Source: CALZFJ01 sp964459845
GTDB taxonomy: Bacteria > Bacteroidota > Bacteroidia > Bacteroidales > Muribaculaceae
DNA: 34,207 nucleotides
Direction: 5' to 3'
Assembly (NCBI GenBank): GCA_964459845.1
Contig: CAYWOC010000025.1
Span: 1-34,207 of the forward strand
Shown: piece by piece, positions 1 to 7,598 of the stretch
Position numbering within the stretch: position 1 is the first letter of the stretch
Layout: every line of letters begins with the position of its first letter
The notes under the pieces: model-generated
What the model saw: only the letters and a program-made list of their open reading frames with translations
What the model was told of the DNA's origin: nothing
Databases searched by the model: none
Position numbers and translations under genes: made by a program

Positions 1-146
1 ATGTGAGTTCTTCAAACAAATTGCTAAATTTGCACTTGCCAATTGAACCTACCCCGGGATGTTTTTTTAATAAGGAATTGCTGGAAAATGGAAGTTTCGT
101 GGGGAATTGCTTGCAGAAGTCGATATTTTTTACGAATATTGCAAAT

Positions 147-154
147 TAATTTTG
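147..154 (+). promoter_or_regulatory. Candidate -7 promoter box for the RelA/SpoT gene
   Basis: TAATTTTG fits the Bacteroidota -7 consensus TAnnTTTG and lies about 60 bases before the start at 215. No clear TTTG element is seen at the right distance upstream. A second match, TAAATTTG, is at 25-32. Either or neither may be used. The rest of 1-214 holds no recognisable gene. Confidence 0.35.
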
Positions 155-214
155 TATATGACATTTGCCAGTGGTGAATAATTATGAGAATATTAGGCTC
201 GATGGTGGTGACCT

Positions 215-2494
215 ATGCAAATTTATGAGAAAAAAATTAATATAGGCTCAAATCATTCATTGTGGTTTGGGACAAAATACGAAAAGCCTATGCAGGAGAA
301 TTATTTTACAGAAGAGGAGAAGCCGCTTGTGAAAAATCTCTGCCGAGAGTTGATTCGCAAGGCACAAGGGCAAATATCGTTGTCGGACATCAATACGATA
401 CATGCTATTATAAAGGAAGGTATTCTGCAAAATCACTATCGTCGCGACAAGTATGGAATAAATCCTACGATACGTAATCTCAATACGGCATTGCTGCTGA
501 CCGACAACATCGGAGCAGACCGCAATATGATTATGGCAATCTTGCTGTATAATCTTTGCCGCTCGGAATTTATTCCCGAAGATAAAATCAGGGAGACTTT
601 CGGAGATGATATTGCGAAGCTGATAAACGGCTTGTTGAAGATTTCAACACTATATAAGAAGCAGGCTGCTGTGGATAGCGACAATTTCCATAAGCTTCTG
701 CTCACTTTTGCCGAGGACATCCGCGTGATTATAATTATGATTGTGGACCGGCTTGGCATCATGAGAGCCATAAATCATCATCCCGACGAGAAGTTTGTGA
801 GCGATATATCCAACGAGGCTAAGTATCTTTATGCTCCGTTGGCTCACCGGCTTGGGCTTTATAAGATAAAGTCGGAGCTTGAGGATATGTCGTTCAAATA
901 CCTTGACCGTGCTACATATACTCAAATTGCGCACAAGCTGAATGAGACAAAGGTGGCGCGCGACAAGTATATAGCCGATTTCATAGCCCCGGTGAAGGTG
1001 GCTCTCGAAAAGGCTGGTTTGAAATTCGACATAAAGGGCAGAACAAAGTCGATAAGCTCCATTTGGAACAAGATGAAGAACCAGAACGCTGATGTCAAGG
1101 ACATTTACGACCTGTTTGCGATACGCATCATCATCGACACGCCTCTTGAAAACGAGAAGGCGGCATGCTGGAACGCATATTCGATTGTGACCGACATGTA
1201 CACCGCCAACACTTCGCGCTTGAAGGACTGGCTGACCATTCCAAAGTCGAATGGCTATGAGTCGCTTCACATCACGGTGAACGGTCCTGGCAACAAATGG
1301 GTGGAGGTGCAGATACGCACACGCCGAATGGACGAGATAGCCGAGCGCGGTCTTGCTGCCCACTGGAAATATAAGGGCATAAAGAGCGAGGGCGGACTTG
1401 ACGAGTGGATGAATAATGTGCGCGACATGCTTGAATCGGGCAACGGCCCGCTTGAGCTGAAGAAGAATGCGTCGATGCACCTCTATGACAAGGAAGTGTT
1501 TGTGTTCACTCCGAGGGGTGACTTGTACAAGCTGCCAGCCGGAGCCACATTGCTCGATTTTGCCTTTCATATCCACTCAAAGGTGGGAAGCACATGCATA
1601 GGCGGTAAGGTGGATGGCAAGAACCAGAAGATAACCTACAAGCTGAAAAGCGGAGACACGATAGAGGTGCTTACATCTTCCTCTCAGACCCCTAAGCCCG
1701 ACTGGCTGAATATCGTTGTGACATCGAAGGCGAAGAATAAAATCAAGCAGTCGATGAATGAGCTTAATGCCAAGGCTGCCGACCTCGGGAAAGAGATACT
1801 TCAACGCCGCTTCAAAAACCGCAAGGTGGAGGTGGAGGAGGCCACATTGATGAAGACCATCAAGAAACTTGGCTATAAGACAGCCACCGATTTCTTCAAG
1901 GACATATCTGTGGATGCGCTTAACATCAACAATATTCTTGAGACTTATGACAATATCAAGAACAAGGAGAATGAGGCTGCGCATCCCGAGACTGCCGAGA
2001 ACTTTGTCCTGCAACCGCAGCAGGCTGATGATGTGCAGTCGAGCGACACGCTTATCATAGGAGAGAATATCAAGGGCATAAACTATAAGCTGTCGAAATG
2101 CTGTAATCCTATCTTTGGCGACAAGATTATAGGTTTCATCTCCAGCGAGGGGGCGATAAAGATTCACCGCACCGACTGCGGGAATGTGCGCCACCTGCTG
2201 CAAAAATATCCTTATCGCAAAATCAATGCCGAGTGGTCGGGGAAGATGGGCTCGCAATATGCTGTCACACTGCGCATACTCGGGCAAGATGATATTGGCA
2301 TAGTGACAAATATCACTTCGCTGATTAATAAGGAGAAGGACGCTTCGCTTAGAAGCATCTCGATAGATTCAAATGATGGGCTGTTTCAGGGATTTCTGGT
2401 TATAGGTATTTCCGACAAACAAGCGCTCAATAACTTGATTACAAAAATTAAAAATGTGAAAGGAGTGAAGGATGTTCAACGTAGCAACAATTAA
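215..2494 (+). CDS. RelA/SpoT-family (p)ppGpp synthetase with degenerate hydrolase domain
   Basis: Long RSH protein (759 aa, usual length) making the stringent-response alarmone (p)ppGpp from ATP and GDP/GTP in the cytoplasm. Domains in order: HD-type region (about 55-200), synthetase (about 265-390), TGS (about 424-487), linker, Cys-rich region with C629/C630 and H651/C655 (about 620-665), and a C-terminal ACT domain (about 683-756). Synthetase motifs look intact: GRTK at 275-278, YDLFAIR, GYESLH near 347 and the VEVQIRT glutamate E364. The hydrolase His-Asp pair is replaced by Tyr112-Asn113, and the later DRLHNMR-type motif reads DRLGIMR. I therefore infer a synthetase-only enzyme. An alternative start is Met26 (base 290), just before the conserved part; neither start has a good Shine-Dalgarno site. 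The 3' end overlaps the next gene by 23 bases. Confidence 0.93.
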   Translation: MQIYEKKINIGSNHSLWFGTKYEKPMQENYFTEEEKPLVKNLCRELIRKAQGQISLSDINTIHAIIKEGILQNHYRRDKYGINPTIRNLNTALLLTDNIGADRNMIMAILLYNLCRSEFIPEDKIRETFGDDIAKLINGLLKISTLYKKQAAVDSDNFHKLLLTFAEDIRVIIIMIVDRLGIMRAINHHPDEKFVSDISNEAKYLYAPLAHRLGLYKIKSELEDMSFKYLDRATYTQIAHKLNETKVARDKYIADFIAPVKVALEKAGLKFDIKGRTKSISSIWNKMKNQNADVKDIYDLFAIRIIIDTPLENEKAACWNAYSIVTDMYTANTSRLKDWLTIPKSNGYESLHITVNGPGNKWVEVQIRTRRMDEIAERGLAAHWKYKGIKSEGGLDEWMNNVRDMLESGNGPLELKKNASMHLYDKEVFVFTPRGDLYKLPAGATLLDFAFHIHSKVGSTCIGGKVDGKNQKITYKLKSGDTIEVLTSSSQTPKPDWLNIVVTSKAKNKIKQSMNELNAKAADLGKEILQRRFKNRKVEVEEATLMKTIKKLGYKTATDFFKDISVDALNINNILETYDNIKNKENEAAHPETAENFVLQPQQADDVQSSDTLIIGENIKGINYKLSKCCNPIFGDKIIGFISSEGAIKIHRTDCGNVRHLLQKYPYRKINAEWSGKMGSQYAVTLRILGQDDIGIVTNITSLINKEKDASLRSISIDSNDGLFQGFLVIGISDKQALNNLITKIKNVKGVKDVQRSNN

Positions 2495-3359
2495 TGCCAT
2501 AAATAAAGTAGCATTGCCGGCACTGCTGTGTGCGGCTATGTCTGTGGCTACTTCGTGTGGCGGAGGCGCGAGCAAAGAGACCGCTGATGCCCAAGGAATG
2601 ATTGACGAGGCAAAACAGTTGATAGAAGCTCGGCAATATGACAGCTCGATAGTCGTTCTCGACTCTTTGTGCAAGAAATATCCAAAGGAGATTGACATTG
2701 TGAAGGTGGCTATGAACCTTAAAGCCATTACACTTGAAAAAAGTTTCATGCAGCAACTTGCGCAAGCCGACAGTGTTATAGCAAGCAATGCTCCTGCTGT
2801 GCAAGAGATTTCGGGAAAGTTCAAGGTGGTGAAAACGCCCGAGATGGTTGAGGGGTATCGCGTCATAAAGACGATAGCTGGCACCCCGCTGCTTAACCGT
2901 ACAGCCATAGAGCCGCGTATCGATGACGGTGGAAATCTTTACATAGTGTCGCTACTGCACGGCAAGTCGATTCAGCACGACCATTTGAAAGCTTCGGCAA
3001 GCGGTGCGGGTTCGGAAGTGACAGCGCGTGTGCCATACGACAAGGCTCGCAATTATCGCTTCAATGATGACGGCACCAGCAATGAGATGGTGACGTACCA
3101 CTTCGATGAGTGCGAGAACTTCAGCCGCTTCATCGCCGACAATGCCGACAAGAACATAACATTGACATTCGTGGGCAAGTCGAGCTATTCTATGCCGTTG
3201 CCATCCGATGTGAAGCGTGCCATCGCCGACTCATATCGCTATTCGGCTGCTATTCGTGATGGGCTGAATGCCGAGAAGACCAAGCTTATGCTTCAGAAGA
3301 AACTTGAGATAGCCAAGAAACAGATAGAGCGGACAAAAATCGAAGACAACAGTAAATAA
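2472..3359 (+). CDS. Putative lipoprotein, unknown function, coupled to the RSH gene
   Basis: A 295-aa protein that I do not recognise. The N-terminus has a hydrophobic stretch followed by VATSC with Cys29, a plausible lipobox, so it is probably a lipid-anchored envelope protein. Residues about 35-75 resemble a single TPR-like helical hairpin; the C-terminal 35 residues are Lys-rich and helical, possibly coiled coil. A Shine-Dalgarno-like AAAGGAG lies about 8 bases before the ATG, which supports this start inside the RSH gene. The 23-base overlap implies translational coupling and one operon with the (p)ppGpp synthetase. No function can be assigned. Confidence 0.8.
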   Translation: MFNVATINAINKVALPALLCAAMSVATSCGGGASKETADAQGMIDEAKQLIEARQYDSSIVVLDSLCKKYPKEIDIVKVAMNLKAITLEKSFMQQLAQADSVIASNAPAVQEISGKFKVVKTPEMVEGYRVIKTIAGTPLLNRTAIEPRIDDGGNLYIVSLLHGKSIQHDHLKASASGAGSEVTARVPYDKARNYRFNDDGTSNEMVTYHFDECENFSRFIADNADKNITLTFVGKSSYSMPLPSDVKRAIADSYRYSAAIRDGLNAEKTKLMLQKKLEIAKKQIERTKIEDNSK

Positions 3360-3361
3360 TG

Positions 3362-3384
3362 CCAAATCGGACATTCTGATTTGG
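3362..3384. terminator. Hairpin after the lipoprotein gene, possible terminator
   Basis: CCAAATC pairs with GATTTGG over a 9-base loop, three bases after the lipoprotein stop codon and just outside the left copy of the 99-bp repeat. No T-run follows, so termination is uncertain. Confidence 0.4.
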
Positions 3385-3400
3385 AATAACACCACATTCG

Positions 3401-3499
3401 ATGTCTCACAGATTATTGGCGGAAAGCCAGTTGAAGACATTGATGAATAGTGCGTCTCTGACGGGCTTGCGCGACAGGAACAGGTCGTGCAGCCCGTCT
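3401..3499. repeat. 99-bp direct repeat, left copy
   Basis: This stretch is identical base for base to 4583-4681 (offset 1,182). The sequence belongs to the 3' end of the alpha/beta hydrolase gene; the copy next to that gene (4583-4681) is the functional one. Flanking bases differ immediately outside both ends, so the boundaries are sharp. Together the copies bracket the two-gene cassette at 3500-4582. Confidence 0.97.
3402..3499 (-). pseudogene. Duplicated 3' fragment of the alpha/beta hydrolase gene
   Basis: Read on the minus strand, this left repeat copy encodes the hydrolase C-terminus, from Asp315 to Leu344 plus the stop codon, including the Gly-Leu-His-Asp motif with the catalytic His. 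It has no start codon and no link to the rest of the enzyme, so it is a non-functional footprint of the insertion or duplication event. Confidence 0.85.
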
Positions 3500-3824
3500 A
3501 TTTATTTGGATTTTGGCCTTGTGTCCCGCTACCACTTAATATTGCACGTTGGCGGCGTTTGAACGCTGTGGCTATGTTTATTTTTGCAAAATTGTTCAGA
3601 CCGATAAATGTAGTGCGCTTCTTTAAATCTTCAAGAGGCATTACGAGCAGTATTTTTCCAAGACATTCATCGGCAAATGAATTAGAGACTACATTAACGC
3701 CTGAAAAATCGAGTACAACTTTCTCATTGCCATTTATTAATGGCATAAGCTCGTGCCGTACTTTCTCTCCGAGCATCCTTGTGCCGAGGTTTTCACCAAA
3801 ATTACTAAATCTGAAATTTATCAT
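3498..3824 (-). CDS. STAS-like DUF4325 domain protein
   Basis: A 108-aa protein that I place in the STAS-like DUF4325 family from memory of its pattern: a beta strand with KVVLDFSGVNVVSNSFADECLG followed by a helix and a second strand-helix unit. STAS-type proteins often bind a partner ATPase or kinase. The ATG at 3824 starts the conserved region, 19 bases after the stop of the upstream ATPase gene; longer in-frame starts up to 3947 would overlap that gene. The two genes look like one operon and a functional pair. The stop codon (bases 3500-3498) takes its last two bases from the left 99-bp repeat, so the natural C-terminus may have been cut or changed at the cassette boundary. Confidence 0.72.
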   Translation of the reverse strand: MINFRFSNFGENLGTRMLGEKVRHELMPLINGNEKVVLDFSGVNVVSNSFADECLGKILLVMPLEDLKKRTTFIGLNNFAKINIATAFKRRQRAILSGSGTQGQNPNK

Positions 3825-3843
3825 ATATTTAATATGTAGTTTT

Positions 3844-4500
3844 TTACCAAAGGTTATCGATGTTGTCGTCGGTATCCATAAATTGGTCGTAATATTCCGA
3901 TTCTGCATCGACTCTGTTTCCGAGAATCTCGTTAGGTTGCATATCAACGTCAGACTTTAATTCGAAATATACAATTGTACCTTGCCAATTTGTGGCAATA
4001 GTCGTCATCGTATTGCCATTGATATATTGCATCGCAGTATTGCCAGAGTGGATCATAAATGAGACTCCGGCATTGTCTATTAGCATCGATGTGGAATAAA
4101 GTCCAAATCCCATTCCTTTGCCGTCGGTCACATGGTCTTTGATGCAGGCAGATAGAGCATCGGCTTCAGATATGTCTGCATAATCCTTGTTTTCGGAGAG
4201 TGATGCGCGTATGCCTATACCGTCGTCAGCCACCAGTATTTTTATGCAATGAGTATTTTCGTCATAACAAATAATTGTTGTGCCGCAGGTTTTCTTTGAA
4301 TGTGTCAATACATTGTCGAGAATTTCATAAAAGCAGTAGCTTAAGGCTTGAAGAACACCTAATTCTATATTGGCGTGTAATTCAAGAGCCTTGACTACAT
4401 CTTAATAGACAGAATATATGTTTTCATCATCAAATACCTCGATAATGATATTATTCCCATTCTCAGAAAAGTATGTTTTAAGCAGCTTGTCGATGTTCAT
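3844..4500 (-). pseudogene. GHKL-type ATPase gene interrupted by an in-frame TAA
   Basis: From an ATG at 4500 the frame runs 32 codons, meets TAA at 4404-4402, then stays open in the same frame to the stop at 3844, giving about 218 codons in all. The part after the stop holds a histidine-kinase-like ATP-binding fold: an N-box (E...DN.LTHS, about codons 56-66), a DDGIGI G1 box and a GKGMGFGL G2 box. A short frame from the TTG at 4308 would lack the N-box Asn and so is unlikely to be the real product. No His-kinase dimerisation domain is seen, so it resembles anti-sigma or partner-switch ATPases. A weak AAAAAGG site lies before 4500. Nonsense mutation or sequencing error are both possible. Confidence 0.68.
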
Positions 4501-4548
4501 GTCAATGCCTTTTTGTTTCTCAAAAATACTTAAAACTCACAAGAAAAG

Positions 4549-4556
4549 CAAAATTA
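4549..4556 (-). promoter_or_regulatory. Candidate -7 box inside the cassette
   Basis: On the minus strand this reads TAATTTTG, matching TAnnTTTG, about 50 bases before the ATPase start at 4500 and inside the cassette. It would let the two-gene unit carry its own promoter. The upstream element is weak (TTTC 16 bases away). Confidence 0.45.
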
Positions 4557-4582
4557 TTGATGTGATTTTTTTGAAAGATTCA

Positions 4583-4681
4583 ATGTCTCACAGATTATTG
4601 GCGGAAAGCCAGTTGAAGACATTGATGAATAGTGCGTCTCTGACGGGCTTGCGCGACAGGAACAGGTCGTGCAGCCCGTCT
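4583..4681. repeat. 99-bp direct repeat, right copy
   Basis: This copy is identical to 3401-3499. It is the native copy: on the minus strand it holds the last 30 codons and stop codon of the alpha/beta hydrolase plus five bases beyond. Being intact, it keeps the hydrolase reading frame complete despite the insertion. Confidence 0.97.
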
Positions 4682-5622
4682 TTCACTATGAACTCGGTGA
4701 TGTGCCGACCGAGCCGGCGACCGTAGCGAGATATGTCGTTCACGTCAAGCACTCTGTCGCCGCGGCTCAGCGCGTCGTTCCACGAGTCGCCGCCGACACT
4801 TTTGTCGGAGCGCATAAGCAGTATCGGGCATTGTATCGAAGCTCCCTTTTGGATAAAGACGTGAGCTTTGTGAATTGCACCGAGCCAGCTTGAAGTGACG
4901 GCTGGCGACACTTCAAGTTTCCATTGCGTGTTGTAGTCCCAGTCGCCGTGGTATTTGCGCAGCAGACTTTGCGCATAATTGTTGTTGCCGCCTTGTTCTA
5001 TTTCGATATTCTTGAAAATGGGAGAAATCCACGACACAAGCGGCACGGCTATTTTCTCATTGAAATAGCTGAGGTTCATGTCAAGAAAAGGGCTGTTGAG
5101 CAGCAACGCCTTTATCGGGTATTTGTTGCCGGCATTGTTTGCCATATAGCAGGCCGATGTAAGTCCGCCGGTGGAGTGTCCCATAAGGATGATGCTCGTG
5201 TTGCCGTCAGCATTGATGATGTCCATGGCGGCATTGATGTCGGCAAAATATTCTTCGATGGAGCGGACTTCAAATTTCGTCTGTCCCGGAAGAAGCGATC
5301 TCCCATATTTGCGCAAGTCCACGGCATAGAAGTTGTAGCCGTGCTTCACGAATTGGTCACCTTCTTCGGCTTGGAAAAAGTAATCGTTATAGCCGTGAAC
5401 ATATAGCACAGCCTTATGGCTGCCTCCAGCAGCCATCTTCTTGACGACTGTGCATTTCACTTTGCCCGAATAGTCGTCGGGCATATTGATGGTGGTCATC
5501 ATATATCCGTTGCCGAGGATGTCGGCAGTCCATCCGCTTGCCGCCGAGCCTAAAGAAGAACTTAGCGCAAGCCACATAGCCGCAAGGGCTGATAGTATTC
5601 GTGATTTTGTAGTATGATTCAT
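4588..5622 (-). CDS. Secreted alpha/beta hydrolase (serine hydrolase/lipase-like)
   Basis: A 344-aa protein with an N-terminal signal peptide (about residues 1-28). The nucleophile elbow is GHSTGG with Ser150; an early VHGYND (75-80) fits the oxyanion-hole region; Asp273 is a candidate acid, and His318 in DGLHD is the catalytic His. The overall pattern matches Hydrolase_4 / monoacylglycerol-lipase-like enzymes, probably acting on an ester in the periplasm; the substrate is unknown. Its ATG overlaps the stop of the upstream carboxypeptidase gene by four bases (ATGA), so they are an operon. Residues 315-344 lie within the duplicated 99-bp repeat. Confidence 0.85.
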   Translation of the reverse strand: MNHTTKSRILSALAAMWLALSSSLGSAASGWTADILGNGYMMTTINMPDDYSGKVKCTVVKKMAAGGSHKAVLYVHGYNDYFFQAEEGDQFVKHGYNFYAVDLRKYGRSLLPGQTKFEVRSIEEYFADINAAMDIINADGNTSIILMGHSTGGLTSACYMANNAGNKYPIKALLLNSPFLDMNLSYFNEKIAVPLVSWISPIFKNIEIEQGGNNNYAQSLLRKYHGDWDYNTQWKLEVSPAVTSSWLGAIHKAHVFIQKGASIQCPILLMRSDKSVGGDSWNDALSRGDRVLDVNDISRYGRRLGRHITEFIVKDGLHDLFLSRKPVRDALFINVFNWLSANNL

Positions 5623-6644
5623 TTTAGTGTATCTAATTCTTTTGGGTTGTTATCGTTGTCGATTAGTTCAGTTGCCACGATTGGCAATATGTGCTCAGCA
5701 CTTTTCCACACTTCATAGAACTTGCTGCTGTGGTAGGGAATTGGCCCGATATACGGACAAAGTTCCACACAGGCATAAAACACATTGAAGTGGTGATCTA
5801 CAAAATCTTGGAATGAGCCGTATGGTTCGTCGATGGGCTGAGGCTCGAAGTGGGTGTAGTCAATCAGCCGCTTTGCGATAGCCTTGGCTTTGGCTCCGGG
5901 GGTGGATAGAAACAACTGTTTACCTTGGGTGTGGAATGCCAATACGGCTTCTGGCTTTATCCTTTCGGCAAAAGCTGCTATAGCCTTAGCCTCTGGCTCG
6001 CTAAGAGGTGACGGACCATTGTATCCGCTTGATGCAGGCAGGCCGTTGTCTTCCTTGCGGTCCCAGCCGTAGTCGAAATTGCGGTTAAGGTCCACGCCGC
6101 GAGCATTGGCTTTCCACGAGCGATAAACAGGGTCGCGATAGTTTCGGTGAACCATATTTTCAAGCGAGTCCTTGAATTGCGAGCTGCCGAAGCCGTGCTG
6201 CACTATGTTCACCCCATCTGGGTTTACCATCGGAACAATGTAGAACGCCACATTGTCGAGCAGATGCTGCACGTTGTATTCACCTATGGTGTCGCCGCCG
6301 GAATACGCTCTTGCATACTTGTCGATAAAGTACATTACATAATTGGTGGTGATGTGTTCGCGTGCGTGGAATGCCGCGCCCACAAATATGTGGTGCTGTC
6401 CGCGTCCCAGTCTCACGGCAGGGATGTCGCGTCCCTCAGCCGTTTTCCCGATAATGCCTCCTGTGAGGATAAAGGCATAGCGTTTCTTCAGAGCGTCGAT
6501 GTCGCTCATCATGTCTTCGTAGGAGTATTCTCTGTCGGGAATCACAATTTGAGCTATATCCTTGTTGTTCTTGCCCTCGGCGGCATTAATTTTTCCAGTC
6601 ATTGCCATAACAATAAAAACAATAAAAAAAGCAAATCTGTTCAT
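5619..6644 (-). CDS. Secreted M14-family zinc carboxypeptidase
   Basis: A 341-aa protein with a signal peptide (about 1-21) and all M14 landmarks: the zinc motif HARE (His93, Glu96), the substrate Asn-Arg in LNRNF (187-188), the third zinc ligand His238 in AFHTQ, and the catalytic Glu294 in VELCPY. A VNPDGV motif follows at 140-145. The length suits a single-domain enzyme of the bacterial peptidoglycan-peptide type (gamma-D-glutamyl-diamino-acid or similar), but the substrate cannot be read from sequence. It is first in an operon with the alpha/beta hydrolase, suggesting a shared role in breaking down an envelope or dietary compound. Confidence 0.88.
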   Translation of the reverse strand: MNRFAFFIVFIVMAMTGKINAAEGKNNKDIAQIVIPDREYSYEDMMSDIDALKKRYAFILTGGIIGKTAEGRDIPAVRLGRGQHHIFVGAAFHAREHITTNYVMYFIDKYARAYSGGDTIGEYNVQHLLDNVAFYIVPMVNPDGVNIVQHGFGSSQFKDSLENMVHRNYRDPVYRSWKANARGVDLNRNFDYGWDRKEDNGLPASSGYNGPSPLSEPEAKAIAAFAERIKPEAVLAFHTQGKQLFLSTPGAKAKAIAKRLIDYTHFEPQPIDEPYGSFQDFVDHHFNVFYACVELCPYIGPIPYHSSKFYEVWKSAEHILPIVATELIDNDNNPKELDTLK

Positions 6645-6732
6645 TATCTTTCAATCATTCCAAATATCCAAAGCGGGATTTGTTGCCATATCCAGTATCA
6701 ATGTCATCGATAGCCAAGTATGCGCATTTATG

Positions 6733-6740
6733 CAAATATA
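6733..6740 (-). promoter_or_regulatory. Candidate -7 box for the M14/hydrolase operon
   Basis: The minus strand reads TATATTTG, a full match to TAnnTTTG, about 90 bases before the M14 start. A TTTC lies close to the right distance upstream. It is divergent from the ribosomal-protein promoter at 6855-6885. Confidence 0.5.
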
Positions 6741-6854
6741 CGAAATGTTATTTTGAAATGGTACTTTTGCGTGGAAAATGTTGTTTTGGGATGAGACTTT
6801 CGGTCATAAAGTGGAGAAAAATGCGGCAGAAGAAATTTTGTGGCGGCGAAAGTG

Positions 6855-6885
6855 TTGTTAATTACGAAAATAATGCGTAACTTTG
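6855..6885 (+). promoter_or_regulatory. Promoter of the rpsF-rpsR-rplI operon
   Basis: TTG at 6855-6857, a 20-base spacer, then TAACTTTG at 6878-6885: a good Bacteroidota promoter. It leaves a leader of roughly 40 bases with a small CGCTT/AAGCG hairpin near 6890-6903. I see no CCG-bearing stem of the S6:S18 leader type. Confidence 0.65.
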
Positions 6886-6930
6886 CAGTCGCTTTTTGAA
6901 GCGTATTAAATAATTATTAAACATTTTATT

Positions 6931-7299
6931 ATGAATCATTACGAAACCGTTTTCATTTTAACTCCCGTTTTGTCTGATGCACAGATGAAGGAAACGGTAG
7001 ATAAGTTCAAAGCAGTTCTTACAGAGAACGGAGCTACTATCGTGAACGAGGAGAACTGGGGCTTGCGCAAGCTCGCTTACCCAATCCAACACAAAACAAC
7101 AGGATTCTATAACCTTGTTGAATTTGATGCTGAGCCAAATGTGATCAAGAAACTTGAAATCGCTTTCCGTCGCGATGAGAAAGTTCTTCGTTTCTTGACA
7201 TTCCACTTGAACAAGTTCGCAGCAGAGTATGCAGCTAAGAGAAGAAGCCTGAAAGGCGCAAAAGCAAACACTAACGAAGAGGTAAAGAAGGAGGATTAA
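6931..7299 (+). CDS. rpsF: 30S ribosomal protein S6
   Basis: A 122-aa protein with the S6 fold signature: MNHYETVFILTP at the start, NWGLRKLAYPI in the middle and DEKVLRFLTFHL near the end, plus a charged C-terminal tail. S6 binds S18 and 16S rRNA in the platform of the small subunit. It is first in the S6-S18-L9 operon, with a clear promoter upstream and rpsR five bases downstream. The start is the first ATG after the promoter. Codon use is that of a highly expressed gene. Confidence 0.98.
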   Translation: MNHYETVFILTPVLSDAQMKETVDKFKAVLTENGATIVNEENWGLRKLAYPIQHKTTGFYNLVEFDAEPNVIKKLEIAFRRDEKVLRFLTFHLNKFAAEYAAKRRSLKGAKANTNEEVKKED

Positions 7300-7304
7300 T
7301 CATT

Positions 7305-7574
7305 ATGGCACAGACACAATCAGAAATCAGATATCTTACTCCACTTTCAGTAGATGTGAAGAAGAAAAAATATTGCCGTTTCAAGAGAAGCGGAATCAAA
7401 TATATCGACTACAAAGATCCTGAATTCCTCAAGAAATTCTTGAACGAACAAGGAAAAATCCTTCCACGTCGTATTACAGGTACTTCATTGAAGTTCCAAA
7501 GAAGAGTGGCACAGGCCGTTAAGCGTGCTCGTCACCTTGCTCTTCTTCCATACGTAACCGACTTGATGAAATAA
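7305..7574 (+). CDS. rpsR: 30S ribosomal protein S18
   Basis: An 89-aa basic protein with the S18 core: YCRFKRSGIKYIDYKDPEFL, then GKILPRRITGTSLKFQR and a C-terminal VKRARHLALLPYV. It forms a dimer with S6 on 16S rRNA. It lies five bases after rpsF and 24 bases before rplI, so is cotranscribed. A CxxC zinc motif is absent (a single Cys), as in zinc-free S18. Confidence 0.98.
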   Translation: MAQTQSEIRYLTPLSVDVKKKKYCRFKRSGIKYIDYKDPEFLKKFLNEQGKILPRRITGTSLKFQRRVAQAVKRARHLALLPYVTDLMK

Positions 7575-7598
7575 TTAAAGATTAGGAGGAATTAGTTT

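Noticed and set aside
650..1576. 308-aa open frame on the minus strand within the RSH gene, and a 236-aa frame at 1577-2287
   Set aside because: They lie opposite a gene with clear domains; their sequence has no domain features. Codon bias of the real gene keeps the antisense frame open.
3487..3960. 157-aa plus-strand frame over the DUF4325 gene
   Set aside because: Antisense to a recognisable STAS-like domain and crossing the repeat junction.
4308..4310. TTG at 4308 as a genuine start for a 154-aa ATPase
   Set aside because: The N-box Asn lies upstream in the same frame, so a protein starting here would lack a key part of the ATP site.
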